This document shows positions 17,936-25,731 of a stretch of 42,328 nucleotides of DNA, in pieces. The notes below the pieces were generated by a model, which was not told the DNA's origin, ran no database searches, and saw only the letters and a program-made list of their open reading frames with translations. The translations under genes were made by a program, and so were the position numbers. Positions within the stretch are counted from its first letter, which is position 1, and each line of letters opens with the position of its first letter. The DNA lies in contig UREY01000019.1 in the NCBI GenBank assembly GCA_900546915.1, positions 1 to 42,328 of the forward strand, written 5' to 3'. The DNA is from an uncultured Eubacteriales bacterium (GTDB lineage: Bacteria; Bacillota; Clostridia; Oscillospirales; Oscillospiraceae).

Positions 17936-19000
17936 TTAGTCCCCCCTCCGGCGCAGCGCGGCCTGCCGCTGCAGGCTGTCGATCTGCCCCACAATATTTT
18001 CCACCGGCATGTCCAGCGCCGTCAGCACCTCTTCTCCCCAGCGCAACGGGCTTTCCTCCGCCACCAGAAGAGCCGGCGTTCCCTCTCCCGCCAAAGCGCG
18101 GTAGTCCATCAGGCCGCTGTATACCAAGGCGCTGTAGGGACTCAGCAAATAATCCGACGTGCTGAGAATTCTGGGAATCAGCCCGTTGGCCCGGTCCGCG
18201 CCGACCACGCCGACGAAAAAGCCCGCCCTTAAATTGGCATGCTGCTCCGGGTTTAGAGTAAACGTTCCCCGCCGGCTTCGGGCCTGACAGTAGTGCGCCG
18301 CAACGGCAGATCCCAACGCCTGGCAAATCAAACGCTCCAGATTGCAGGGCAGACCCACATCCAAAAGCGGCAAGCGGGTCGGCAGGCAGTCGCCGCTCAG
18401 GCGAAGCTCTCCCCGGTGCAGAAGCTCCCAGGGCGAGCCGTTGTCATTGCAAGCGCATATCACATCCCCCACGGGAAGTCCCATGCGCCGGGCATACCAG
18501 GCGGCCATGGGCATGGTAAACTCTCCCGACGCCACAGCCAAATGAACCGGCGCGCCCACGCGCAGCCAGCCGGACCGGCACAGACTACCGTAAAGCCCAA
18601 ACAGCAGCGCCACGTCCAGCGCTACAAAGGGCCAGTTCCCCCGGGAACGCAGCCGGGAACCCAGCCGGTCGCACAGGCAGGCCCGCAGGCCTTGGAAAGA
18701 GCCGGTCTTCCGGTCCCACAGCTCCGCCACGGCAATCTTACGGCGGATAAAAACCAGCTCCGGCAAAATCCCATCCGGCCCCTGCAATTCACCGCCCTGA
18801 AGGCGCAACGGAAAAAATTGATTGAGCACGCCGGCCACACAGTCCCAAAACGGGAGCGCCAGCAGGGCCGCCAGGGCCGCCGCATCATATTGCGGCAGCG
18901 TCAGGGGAATAAACAGGCCGCCGTCCGGGCCGGTCGCCCGCTCCAAAGTGGCCTGCGCCGTATAAGTGACCGTACGGTCTAAGGTTGTGACATAGAGCAT
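17936..19000 (-). CDS. Threonine synthase-like protein lacking the PLP lysine
   Basis: A 354-residue homologue of threonine synthase (ThrC, fold-type II PLP enzyme). Recognisable parts are the N terminus ending DGGLFIPL, the ARRMGLPVGDVICACNDNG block and the late LDVGLPCNLERLI block. Where ThrC has the lysine of GPTxAFKD, this protein reads RKTGSFQGLR, with glutamine at residue 103 (codon at 18692-18694). The phosphate-binding TGNFG loop is SGEFT, and SPSMDI is LPLLDV. Several active-site motifs are changed together, so this is not a single sequencing error; it is probably a pseudoenzyme or has another activity. The start at 19000 overlaps the dipeptidase gene by 22 nt; an upstream extension would be the wrong frame of that gene. 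Confidence 0.8.
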   Translation of the reverse strand: MLYVTTLDRTVTYTAQATLERATGPDGGLFIPLTLPQYDAAALAALLALPFWDCVAGVLNQFFPLRLQGGELQGPDGILPELVFIRRKIAVAELWDRKTGSFQGLRACLCDRLGSRLRSRGNWPFVALDVALLFGLYGSLCRSGWLRVGAPVHLAVASGEFTMPMAAWYARRMGLPVGDVICACNDNGSPWELLHRGELRLSGDCLPTRLPLLDVGLPCNLERLICQALGSAVAAHYCQARSRRGTFTLNPEQHANLRAGFFVGVVGADRANGLIPRILSTSDYLLSPYSALVYSGLMDYRALAGEGTPALLVAEESPLRWGEEVLTALDMPVENIVGQIDSLQRQAALRRRGD

Positions 19001-19941
19001 CGTTCCAGCATCCTCATGGCATTGTTCCAAAAAATATCCTCCAGCGTCCGGCGGGGCACGCCATGGCCCGCCAACGCCCGGGCCAGCGCGGGATAGCAAT
19101 CCACACCGGTAAAGCCCTCGGGCAAACGCTGGCAGCCGTCCAAATCGCCGCCCAGCGCTATATGCTTCTCTCCTCCCATGTCCAGCCAATGCAGCACATG
19201 GCGGCAAACGGTTTCCAAAGTAACCGGCTCCTCTCCAAGAAAGCCGGTAAACAAATTGATTCCCGCCACGCCGCCGGTTTCACAGATGGCCCGGAACTGG
19301 GCATCGGTGAGGTTCCGGCTCTCCGGCCACACAGCTCGGCTGTTGGAATGGCTGGCCGACACCGGGGCCTGGGTGATATCCATAATATCCCAAAACGCCT
19401 CATCGCTGAGGTGGCTCACATCCACCGCCATGCCATGGCGCTGCGCCGCCTCCACAAAGGCCCGGCCCCGGGCCGTCAGGCCGCCGCCGGTTTTGTGAGA
19501 GCCGGCCAGGGGGTTTTGTTCATTCCAGGTCAGCGTCGTCATACGGAAGCCCCTGGCCGCCAGCTCTTCCAAACGGCCCGGATCAAACCCAATGCCGGCC
19601 GGCCCCTCCAGGGATAAAAAAGCCGCAATCTTTCCCCCCTGTGTGATTCTCCCGGCATCCGCCGGGGTTCCGGCCAGCTGAATTCTCTCGTTTTCTTCGA
19701 TTTCAGCCAAGAGATTGTGCAAAACCGCAGAAAAAATCTCCTCCGGTCCGTAGACCCCATTGGGGTCCATATCCGGCGTGGTAAACACCGCAAAAAATTG
19801 TGCGTAAGCGGCCAGACAGCCGCCCCGTTCCAGGTCCACATGGCCCTCGTTGCGGGCCAAACGGCAAAACCTCTGCAGCTTTTGCGGGCTGATGAGCTCC
19901 AGGGCCGTATCACAGTGCAGGTCACATACCGGCAAATTCAT
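18979..19941 (-). CDS. Membrane dipeptidase (renal dipeptidase family, M19)
   Basis: A 320-residue zinc dipeptidase. Metal ligands of the family are visible in DLHCDT (His9, Asp11), FLSLEGPAG, DVSHLSD and ASHSNSRAVW. Members cleave dipeptides, some containing D-residues. No signal peptide is present, so it probably acts in the cytoplasm despite its family name. The start at 19941 overlaps the yraN stop (ATGA), and the 3' end overlaps the threonine synthase-like gene, so all three are translationally linked. Confidence 0.92.
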   Translation of the reverse strand: MNLPVCDLHCDTALELISPQKLQRFCRLARNEGHVDLERGGCLAAYAQFFAVFTTPDMDPNGVYGPEEIFSAVLHNLLAEIEENERIQLAGTPADAGRITQGGKIAAFLSLEGPAGIGFDPGRLEELAARGFRMTTLTWNEQNPLAGSHKTGGGLTARGRAFVEAAQRHGMAVDVSHLSDEAFWDIMDITQAPVSASHSNSRAVWPESRNLTDAQFRAICETGGVAGINLFTGFLGEEPVTLETVCRHVLHWLDMGGEKHIALGGDLDGCQRLPEGFTGVDCYPALARALAGHGVPRRTLEDIFWNNAMRMLERCSMSQP

Positions 19942-20303
19942 GAAAACGCATCCTCCCAATGATAAATTTTCGGACGGCGCGTCTCTACGCCCTCCGGCGC
20001 ATAAATTTCAATGACATCAAATCTAGGCTGCAATCCACTGGGATGGGTACTCAACCACATTTGGGCCGTAGATTTGATTCTCTCCTGTTTCCTTCGGTCC
20101 ACATACTCTGCAGCAGCGGCAAAACGGTCGGACTTCCGAAGCTTTACCTCCACAAATACCAGATATCCGCCCCGCTCCGCGATGAGATCAATCTCGCCAA
20201 AACGGCAGCGGTAATTGCAGGCCACCAGCAAATACCGTTTTTTTCGCAAGTACGCCGCCGCCACCGCCTCGCCCCAAGGGCCGGTCAGATTACTTCCCGG
20301 CAT
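19938..20303 (-). CDS. yraN: YraN family (UPF0102) nuclease-fold protein
   Basis: A 121-residue protein with the restriction-endonuclease-like motifs GEIDLIA (Asp39) and FVEVK (Glu52, Lys54) and the conserved G-x-x-GE-AVAAAYL N terminus. Function is not established; it is usually linked to rnhB, as here, where the two genes overlap by 14 nt. The metal-binding residues are intact, so nuclease activity is possible. Confidence 0.92.
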   Translation of the reverse strand: MPGSNLTGPWGEAVAAAYLRKKRYLLVACNYRCRFGEIDLIAERGGYLVFVEVKLRKSDRFAAAAEYVDRRKQERIKSTAQMWLSTHPSGLQPRFDVIEIYAPEGVETRRPKIYHWEDAFS

Positions 20304-20904
20304 AAAATTTTTTCAAAAAGCTCTGCCGGTGAAGGGGACATGGACCCAGCTCCTCTAGAGCCGCATAATGGCGCTTCGTCCCGTATCCCTTATGTACCTC
20401 GAACCCATAGCCGGGGTACTGCCCGGCAGCGGCGATCATAACGTCATCCCGGGTAACCTTCGCCAAAATGGATGCGGCGGCAATGCTGGCGCTTTTGCCG
20501 TCTCCTCCCACCACCGTCTGCACCGGCACATCCAGTTCCGGTTCCCGGTTTCCATCCACCAAAACCAGATCCGGCTTTTGAGATAATTGGGACACGGCCC
20601 GGGCCATCGCCAGAAAGGTTGCTTGCAAAATATTAATCCGGTCAATCTCTTGTTCTGTAGCAAAAGCTATGCCGAAGGACAGCGCCTTTTGACAGATGAC
20701 GTCAAATAGCTCCCGCCGCTTTTTATCACTTAATTTCTTGGAATCATTGAGGCCCGGTATTTCGACGCCCAAGGGCAGCAGAACAGCCGCTGCGCACACC
20801 GGACCGGCCAAAGGCCCGCGCCCGGCCTCGTCCACGCCGCAGATCGCGCCCAGTCCCTGGGCGGCAAGGCCCCGTTCCAGCTCCCACAAATCCACCTGAC
20901 TCAT
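20290..20904 (-). CDS. rnhB: Ribonuclease HII
   Basis: A 204-residue endonuclease that cuts the RNA strand of RNA-DNA hybrids and removes single ribonucleotides from DNA. The catalytic pair is Asp25-Glu26 in GVDEAGRGPLAG; DSKKLS and the later SIAAASILAKVTRD and GYGTKRH motifs are complete. The ATG overlaps the rbgA stop by 4 nt and the 3' end overlaps yraN. Confidence 0.96.
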   Translation of the reverse strand: MSQVDLWELERGLAAQGLGAICGVDEAGRGPLAGPVCAAAVLLPLGVEIPGLNDSKKLSDKKRRELFDVICQKALSFGIAFATEQEIDRINILQATFLAMARAVSQLSQKPDLVLVDGNREPELDVPVQTVVGGDGKSASIAAASILAKVTRDDVMIAAAGQYPGYGFEVHKGYGTKRHYAALEELGPCPLHRQSFLKKFYAGK

Positions 20905-21776
20905 GCCTGCACCTCCAGATCCTCCGGGACCTCCAGGGTGAAGCGCCCCAGTTTTCCGTTCCTGTACTCCTCCAGCAAAACCCGGGCCATTCGCTCGGTG
21001 TCAATTTCCCCCCGGGACAGCAAGAAGCCCCGCTTCCGTCCTGCCGCCTCCAAAAGCGCATATCCCGGTACGTCTTCCGGGAAGTCCTCCAACCGGTACC
21101 GGTCCCGAAGCGCCTGAGGATCATGCTTCCACAGCATCTGCATCAACCGTGCCGCCAGGGCCTCCGTGTCCAGGACATCATCTTTCACCGCGCCGGTATA
21201 GGCCAGGCGGACGCCCACCTCCGGATCCTCAAACTTGGGCCAGAGAATGCCGGGCGTATCCAGCAGCAAAAGGCCGCTGTCCACCGTCACCCACTGCTTG
21301 CCTCGCGTGACGCCGGGGCGGTTTTCCGCCTTAGCGCCCTTCCGGCCGGAAATCTGGTTAATTAGAGTGGATTTTCCCACATTGGGAATCCCAACCACCA
21401 TAATCTTCATCGGGCGATTCTGTCCCTTCGCCGCATCCCGCTGCAGCTTTTCCTGAAGCAAGGTCCGGACTGCGGGAACAAACGCAGACAGCCCCTTCCG
21501 GCTCTTACAATCTACGGCAATCGCCGCCAAACCCTGCTCGCGAAAGGAGGCGCACCAAGCGCGGGTGGCGGCAGGATCCGCCATATCCATCCGGTTTAAA
21601 AGCACCAGTCTGGGTTTGGGACCGCAGAGAGCGGCGAGGTCCGGATTTCGGCTGGAAATGGGAATTCTGGCGTCCAAAAGCTCACAAACCGCGTCCACCA
21701 GCTTCAAATCCTGCTCCATTTGCCGGCGCGTCTTGGTCATATGGCCGGGATACCACTGAATGTTCATTTGCTCCAT
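20901..21776 (-). CDS. rbgA: Ribosome biogenesis GTPase RbgA (YlqF)
   Basis: A 291-residue circularly permuted GTPase needed for late 50S subunit assembly. Motifs occur in permuted order: G4 LNRMD, then G1 GIPNVGKST, G2 region RPGVTRG, G3 DTPGILWP. The N terminus NIQWYPGHMTK is diagnostic. The start at 21776 has AAGGAG 6 nt upstream, lying in the end of lepB. The lepB-rbgA-rnhB order is common in Firmicutes. Confidence 0.96.
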   Translation of the reverse strand: MEQMNIQWYPGHMTKTRRQMEQDLKLVDAVCELLDARIPISSRNPDLAALCGPKPRLVLLNRMDMADPAATRAWCASFREQGLAAIAVDCKSRKGLSAFVPAVRTLLQEKLQRDAAKGQNRPMKIMVVGIPNVGKSTLINQISGRKGAKAENRPGVTRGKQWVTVDSGLLLLDTPGILWPKFEDPEVGVRLAYTGAVKDDVLDTEALAARLMQMLWKHDPQALRDRYRLEDFPEDVPGYALLEAAGRKRGFLLSRGEIDTERMARVLLEEYRNGKLGRFTLEVPEDLEVQA

Positions 21777-21786
21777 TGCAATCTCC

Positions 21787-22464
21787 TTATGAAACAACCC
21801 CGATCCGGCCAAAATCTCTGGAATCCGTCACCTGGTCATAACCCGGCAGCATGATAAACAATACCTTGCCCAAAATATATCGGGTGTCCACCTGCCCAAT
21901 AGCCGCCAAACGGCTGTCCGAGGAGTCGTTCCGGTTATCACCCATTAAGAATACATGCCCTTCCTCTACCGTCAAAGGAAAGGTCACACCCCGGTCGTAA
22001 AACTGGCGGTAGGTGGGCTCATTGATGTAGTCCTCCTCCAGAGCAACACCGTCTACATAAACGACGCCCTGTTCAAAATCAATGTCCACCGTCTGGCCGG
22101 CTGTGGCAATCACCCGTTTGACCAGGGGCTCGTCGTCAAACCGAGGCGCCAGGGCCACTACAATGTCTCCATTTTGAATGTCGGAGCCGGAGTAGAAGAC
22201 ATTGCTCAGCAGCGCCACATAATCTGTATGCACCAAGGTCGGGTACATAGACGAACCGGACACGGAAACCACCCGCAGGGCAAACACAAATAAAATGGTA
22301 ATAAACGCCAGAATATATACCAAGTCATGGAGCAGCGTATAGCATTCTCCCCATCGGGAAGGCCTCTGCTCCAGCTCCTTGGGCTCTTCCGTCCGACTCG
22401 TTTGCTCTTCGTTCAGCTGATTGCTCTTCTCAGGAGATATAGAATTTTGTGGTTCATTTTGCAT
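21787..22464 (-). CDS. lepB: Type I signal peptidase
   Basis: A 225-residue membrane peptidase that removes signal peptides from exported proteins. A charged cytoplasmic N terminus (about 1-45) precedes one membrane segment (about 46-66). The catalytic pair is Ser72 in SGSSMYPT and Lys116 in LVKRVIA; GDNRNDSSDSR is the conserved box E. An ATG three codons upstream (22473) directly abuts the AGAGGG site, so the ATG at 22464, 9 nt from it, is preferred. Confidence 0.95.
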   Translation of the reverse strand: MQNEPQNSISPEKSNQLNEEQTSRTEEPKELEQRPSRWGECYTLLHDLVYILAFITILFVFALRVVSVSGSSMYPTLVHTDYVALLSNVFYSGSDIQNGDIVVALAPRFDDEPLVKRVIATAGQTVDIDFEQGVVYVDGVALEEDYINEPTYRQFYDRGVTFPLTVEEGHVFLMGDNRNDSSDSRLAAIGQVDTRYILGKVLFIMLPGYDQVTDSRDFGRIGVVS

Positions 22465-22498
22465 CGCGATCATCCCTCTATAGAATTGGATTTTTTCT

Positions 22499-22504
22499 AT
22501 TATA
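22499..22504 (-). promoter_or_regulatory. Candidate -10 box upstream of lepB
   Basis: TATAAT on the minus strand 34 nt before the lepB start codon, preceded by TGTG. No convincing -35 is seen at 16-18 bp, so this is a tentative promoter for the lepB-rbgA-rnhB block. It lies downstream of a terminator (22595-22630), which agrees with a new transcript starting here. Confidence 0.4.
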
Positions 22505-22594
22505 CACAAAAGGCACAGATAAAGAAAGGGGGCGGGCACTTTTTTTACGTTTTTTTAAAATCAAAGGGGGAAACGGCGTGTTTCAGCCCTTACG

Positions 22595-22630
22595 AAAAAC
22601 AGAACGCGTTGCAAGAAGGCCTGCAACGCG
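22595..22630 (-). terminator. Intrinsic terminator after the small membrane-protein gene
   Basis: CGCGTTGCA (22605-22613) pairs perfectly with TGCAACGCG (22622-22630); on the minus strand the stem is followed by TTCTGTTTTTCG. It lies about 25 nt after the stop of the gene at 22655-23194. Confidence 0.75.
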
Positions 22631-22654
22631 AACCCGTCATTCCGGTTCTGCTTC

Positions 22655-23194
22655 TCATTTCCCCGCCAACGGCTGCTTTCGGAACAAAACAACCCCTGTC
22701 AACGCGGCAAAAATCAAATCTGCAACCCGGATTTTATCAAATAAAATAACAGCAAGCGCCAGCATGATCAAAATCACGCCGGTTCCGATGACATGGGAAA
22801 CCCAACCGCTGCCCCGCCCGTACCAAAGGACAAATGCCAAAACGGCGCAGATCAAGGAAAACAGAAACCATCCCCAGACGAATTGCATGGCATAAACGCT
22901 CGCGGTCAGCTCTGCAGTAACATAGTAGGCCGTCAGCATTCCGCCGCAGAAGAAAAACACACGGGCTGCAGCCCACCAGGGGGTACTGCTGAATACGGAA
23001 ATCAGCGTACACAAAAAAATCCACACCGACATCTGAGAAAAAACATCGCCCCAAGCTGCCGCGTACAAATCCAGCAGCTTTGCCGCCGCTCCCAGCGCCA
23101 CACCGGCCGCAGCCACCAGGGCCGTGTGAAGGACCGCCCTGCAAAGAGGCGTCTTTCGCGTGGGCTTACGCATACGGCTTCGGTTTTCTTGCAC
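22655..23194 (-). CDS. Small polytopic membrane protein of unknown function
   Basis: A 179-residue protein with a short basic N terminus and about five membrane segments, including VLHTALVAAAGVALGAAAKL, WIFLCTLISVFSS, a tryptophan-rich segment around FVWGWFLFSLICAVLAFVLW, and VILIMLALAVILF. I do not recognise the family. The start is taken as GTG at 23194 because a strong AGGAGGGG lies 6 nt upstream; the first ATG, seven codons later, has none. It lies between rplS and lepB and has its own downstream terminator, so it may share the rplS transcript. Confidence 0.7.
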   Translation of the reverse strand: MQENRSRMRKPTRKTPLCRAVLHTALVAAAGVALGAAAKLLDLYAAAWGDVFSQMSVWIFLCTLISVFSSTPWWAAARVFFFCGGMLTAYYVTAELTASVYAMQFVWGWFLFSLICAVLAFVLWYGRGSGWVSHVIGTGVILIMLALAVILFDKIRVADLIFAALTGVVLFRKQPLAGK

Positions 23195-23238
23195 GACATG
23201 TCCCCTCCTCTGCAACCGGCAAAGCGCATCCAACGCGC

Positions 23239-23266
23239 AAGGACGCGCCCACTGCGGCGCGTCCTT
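23239..23266 (-). other. 11-bp hairpin just after rplS
   Basis: AAGGACGCGCC (23239-23249) pairs perfectly with GGCGCGTCCTT (23256-23266). It starts 16 nt after the rplS stop. No U-run follows on the minus strand, so it could be a partial terminator or a 3' stability element between rplS and the membrane-protein gene. Confidence 0.55.
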
Positions 23267-23281
23267 GTTCTGGAATAGGGA

Positions 23282-23623
23282 TCAAACCCTTTCTTTGACT
23301 TTGGCAGCCTTGCCGAAACGATCCCGCAGATAATACAGCTTTGCTCTGCGGACCTTGCCGTGGCGAACGGTCTCCACCTTCACCACCCGAGGGCCGTGAA
23401 CCGGAAACACCTTCTCGCAGCCGACGCCATAGGAAACCCGGCGCACCGTAATGGTCTCGCCAATCCCGCCGTGCTTACGGGCAATGATGGTGCCCTCAAA
23501 CACCTGAATTCTCTCCCGGGTACCTTCTGTAATCTTCTGGTGAACCCGGACGGTATCGCCTACCCGCATCTCAGGCAGCTCAGGCTTCATGTATTGGCTT
23601 GTCAATGCCTTCATCAAATCCAT
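23282..23623 (-). CDS. rplS: Ribosomal protein L19
   Basis: A 113-residue protein of the 50S subunit at the subunit interface. [25 protein letters not shown] and [20 protein letters not shown] are diagnostic. Two ATGs six bases apart are possible; the second (23623) has AAGGAG at 9 nt, the first only at 3 nt. Unlike many genomes, rimM and trmD are not adjacent. It has its own promoter and an 80-90 nt leader. Confidence 0.96.
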   Translation of the reverse strand: MDLMKALTSQYMKPELPEMRVGDTVRVHQKITEGTRERIQVFEGTIIARKHGGIGETITVRRVSYGVGCEKVFPVHGPRVVKVETVRHGKVRRAKLYYLRDRFGKAAKVKERV

Positions 23624-23629
23624 TGTCAT

Positions 23630-23714
23630 GTTCTCCTTCCATTAAGGCGTTCGTGCCTGCGTGACATCCGGCGCTGACAGCCCGGCGCGGCAGAGGACCC
23701 ACCTGTTTTCAGAC
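23630..23714 (-). promoter_or_regulatory. rplS leader, possibly an autoregulatory L19 leader
   Basis: The leader between the promoter and the rplS ribosome binding site is GC-rich and can fold: a direct repeat GCGCCGG occurs twice around a 7-nt spacer, CTGC pairs with GCAG across it, and AGGC pairs with GCCT just before the ribosome binding site. Rfam describes an L19 leader in Firmicutes; membership here is an inference from position and structure only. Confidence 0.35.
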
Positions 23715-23720
23715 CGGATC

Positions 23721-23749
23721 ATTTTACCATACGGTCTCAGAAAAAGCAA
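23721..23749 (-). promoter_or_regulatory. Promoter of rplS
   Basis: Minus strand: -35 TTGCTT (23744-23749), 17-bp spacer, -10 TAAAAT (23721-23726). The start codon is about 98 nt downstream of the -10. Confidence 0.65.
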
Positions 23750-23833
23750 GGATTATTTTCGATTCCCTGCAAATATCGCAATCGTCGCAGACTCCCCGGC
23801 AGGTCCCACGCAACACGCTTCCCGCCTCTTCCG

Positions 23834-24388
23834 TCACGGCAGCTCCGGCGCAGGCTTTCCGGCATAGACCTCCCGGTACAGCCGCCGGGCCGCCTGCCTG
23901 GCTTGTCCGTCTGTCAGCGGCGCCGGGCGGGACATGAGCAGCAACGGAAGCGAAGGTCCGTTCCCCCGCAGACAGGGCATCCGGTAGGGATACCGGTTGA
24001 GATAAAAGCCGTTTCGCTCATAAAAGCCAATTCTTCTGCGCTGCAGCTCCCCCTCCGGCGGTTCTACCTCCAGCAGCATAGGCTTGCCCCAGTGTTTCCA
24101 CACATATTCCAAAATTTCGGCTCCCATCCCTTTGCCCCGAAGCGGAGGGGCCACTGCAAAGTTTTCTAAAAAGACCATATCCTGCAGATTCCACAGCATG
24201 AGAAAGCCCTGCGCGCTTCCCCCCTCCTGCACCGTCAGCAGCTCCAGCCTGGAGCTGCCCAACAGACGGCGCATTTCCGCCGCTTCCCGCCGCTCCTCCT
24301 CCGGAAACGCCTCCTCCAGCAAGCGCATCACATCTGCCTCCACCGCCTCCGGCAAATCCTGCCAGCGGCGGTATACCCGATACTCCAT
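23834..24388 (-). CDS. GNAT family N-acetyltransferase
   Basis: A 184-residue acetyltransferase. FLENFAVAPPLRGKGMGAEILEYVW carries the acetyl-CoA-binding R-G-K-G-M-G motif, and RRIGFYERNGFYLN is the typical motif B. The substrate is not predictable. ATG at 24388 is chosen over a GTG nine bases upstream that sits on top of the AGGAAAGG site. It is monocistronic, with its own promoter, divergent from the epimerase gene. Confidence 0.88.
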   Translation of the reverse strand: MEYRVYRRWQDLPEAVEADVMRLLEEAFPEEERREAAEMRRLLGSSRLELLTVQEGGSAQGFLMLWNLQDMVFLENFAVAPPLRGKGMGAEILEYVWKHWGKPMLLEVEPPEGELQRRRIGFYERNGFYLNRYPYRMPCLRGNGPSLPLLLMSRPAPLTDGQARQAARRLYREVYAGKPAPELP

Positions 24389-24426
24389 ATGCTTCACCCT
24401 TTCCTGAAAAATTCTCGTTTCCAGCT

Positions 24427-24455
24427 ATTATACCGGGCTGCCCGGGAAATTTCTA
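24427..24455 (-). promoter_or_regulatory. Promoter of the GNAT gene with a palindrome between -35 and -10
   Basis: Minus strand: -10 TATAAT (24427-24432), 17-bp spacer, -35 TAGAAA (24450-24455). The spacer holds the perfect inverted repeat CCGGGC-T-GCCCGG (24433-24445), abutting the -10; it could be an operator. Confidence 0.5.
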
Positions 24456-24507
24456 CTTATTTTAAAATTTATTCACGAATTAGACGCAATTTGAAGCGCT
24501 ATTCTAT

Positions 24508-24513
24508 TATAAT
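24508..24513 (+). promoter_or_regulatory. Candidate -10 box of the epimerase gene
   Basis: TATAAT 33 nt before the epimerase start codon. No good -35 at 16-18 bp; TTGAAG (24491-24496) is too close. Tentative. Confidence 0.35.
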
Positions 24514-24545
24514 AAAGGTACTGATACGCACTGGAGGTGTCGGAA

Positions 24546-25556
24546 ATGAAAACCCGCTATTTGGTCACCGGCGCAGCCGGCCACTTGGGCACTGCTGTCG
24601 TTCGGGCCTTGACTGCCCGGGGAGACGCCGTACGCGCTTTGGTGCTTCCCGGAGAAGCGCATTTGCCGGAGCACCCTGTGGAGCTCGTCTATGGAGACGT
24701 GCGAAACCGGGAAAGCCTGGAGCCCCTCTTCCGGCAGGAACCGGACGAGGAGCTGGTGGTGATACACTGCGCCGGTGTCGTCAGCATCACCGCCCGGCCC
24801 GGTCCCAACCTGCGGGCCGTCAATGTGGGAGGAACCCAAAACATTGTGGACCTGTGCCTGGCCCATCATGTCAAGAAGCTGATTTATGTGAGCTCTGTTC
24901 ACGCAATCCCAGAGCTACCCCGGCCGGAGCGCATTGCGGAAATTGGAAATTTCAATCCGGACCAGGTGGTGGGCGCCTACGCCAAGACCAAAGCCGAAGC
25001 GACCGCTTATGTGCTCCGCGCCGCCGGTGCGGGGCTGAATGCCAGTGTGGTGCATCCTTCCGGCATCCTGGGACCCTACGACTGGGGCATGGGGCATCTG
25101 ACCGCCCTAGTGATGGACTATTGCCGCCACCGCCTCACCGCCGGTGTGCAGGGCGGGTATGACTTTGTAGACGTGCGGGACGTGGCCGGCGGCATCTTGG
25201 CCTGCTGTAAGCGGGGGCGGCCGGGCGCCTGCTATATTCTCTCCGGCCACTATGCCAGCGTACGGGATCTGCTTGCGATGCTGCATGAGATCACCGGCCA
25301 AAAGCCCGTGAAAACCTATTTGCCCCTGTGGTTTGCCCGGCTCACTGCGCCTCTCTCCGAGCAATATTACCGGCTCCGGCGTCAGCCGCCTCTGTACACC
25401 TCCTACTCGCTGTATACTCTGGAAACCAACGCCTCCTTCTCTCACGCCAGAGCCTCTCTGGAACTGAAATATCATCCCAGGCCCCTGCGTCAGACTTTGA
25501 CGGAAACCGTAGCCTGGCTGCGCAGTCAGGGACGTCTGCCGGCTGTCACTTGCTGA
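24546..25556 (+). CDS. NAD-dependent epimerase/dehydratase family (extended SDR) protein
   Basis: A 336-residue extended short-chain dehydrogenase/reductase. The NAD(P)-binding motif TGAAGHLGTAV is at residues 8-18; VIHCAGVVS and LIYVSSVHAI are the conserved strands; YAKTK supplies the catalytic Tyr and Lys, with the serine in the VSS segment. NAD-dependent-epimerase members act on sugar nucleotides or related carbonyls; the substrate is not predictable. ATG at 24546 has GGAGG 8 nt upstream. It ends at a strong terminator and is probably monocistronic. Confidence 0.9.
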   Translation: MKTRYLVTGAAGHLGTAVVRALTARGDAVRALVLPGEAHLPEHPVELVYGDVRNRESLEPLFRQEPDEELVVIHCAGVVSITARPGPNLRAVNVGGTQNIVDLCLAHHVKKLIYVSSVHAIPELPRPERIAEIGNFNPDQVVGAYAKTKAEATAYVLRAAGAGLNASVVHPSGILGPYDWGMGHLTALVMDYCRHRLTAGVQGGYDFVDVRDVAGGILACCKRGRPGACYILSGHYASVRDLLAMLHEITGQKPVKTYLPLWFARLTAPLSEQYYRLRRQPPLYTSYSLYTLETNASFSHARASLELKYHPRPLRQTLTETVAWLRSQGRLPAVTC

Positions 25557-25645
25557 GTAGAACAAAACGGCCATTCCGTGTGAAATACGCAAGCGTCCCA
25601 CAGCTTGCAGGGACCGGCCGGTCGGTCTGTTTTCCGGACGTCTTT

Positions 25646-25677
25646 GCCCCGCCGTATTTCGGCGGGGCTTCCCTTTT
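25646..25677 (+). terminator. Intrinsic terminator after the epimerase gene
   Basis: GCCCCGCCG (25646-25654) pairs perfectly with CGGCGGGGC (25660-25668) around TATTT, followed by TTCCCTTTT. A 12-bp palindrome GACCGGCCGGTC lies just upstream (25612-25623). Confidence 0.85.
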
Positions 25678-25688
25678 GGCGCAATTTC

Positions 25689-25697
25689 TGTTATACT
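25689..25697 (+). promoter_or_regulatory. Extended -10 promoter candidate for ygiQ
   Basis: TGT-TATACT (25689-25697) fits an extended -10 element, 35 nt before the ygiQ start; no clear -35 is visible. A strong AGGAGG precedes the ATG. Confidence 0.4.
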
Positions 25698-25731
25698 GAG
25701 ATAAAATATAAAATTACTAGGAGGCATTTCT

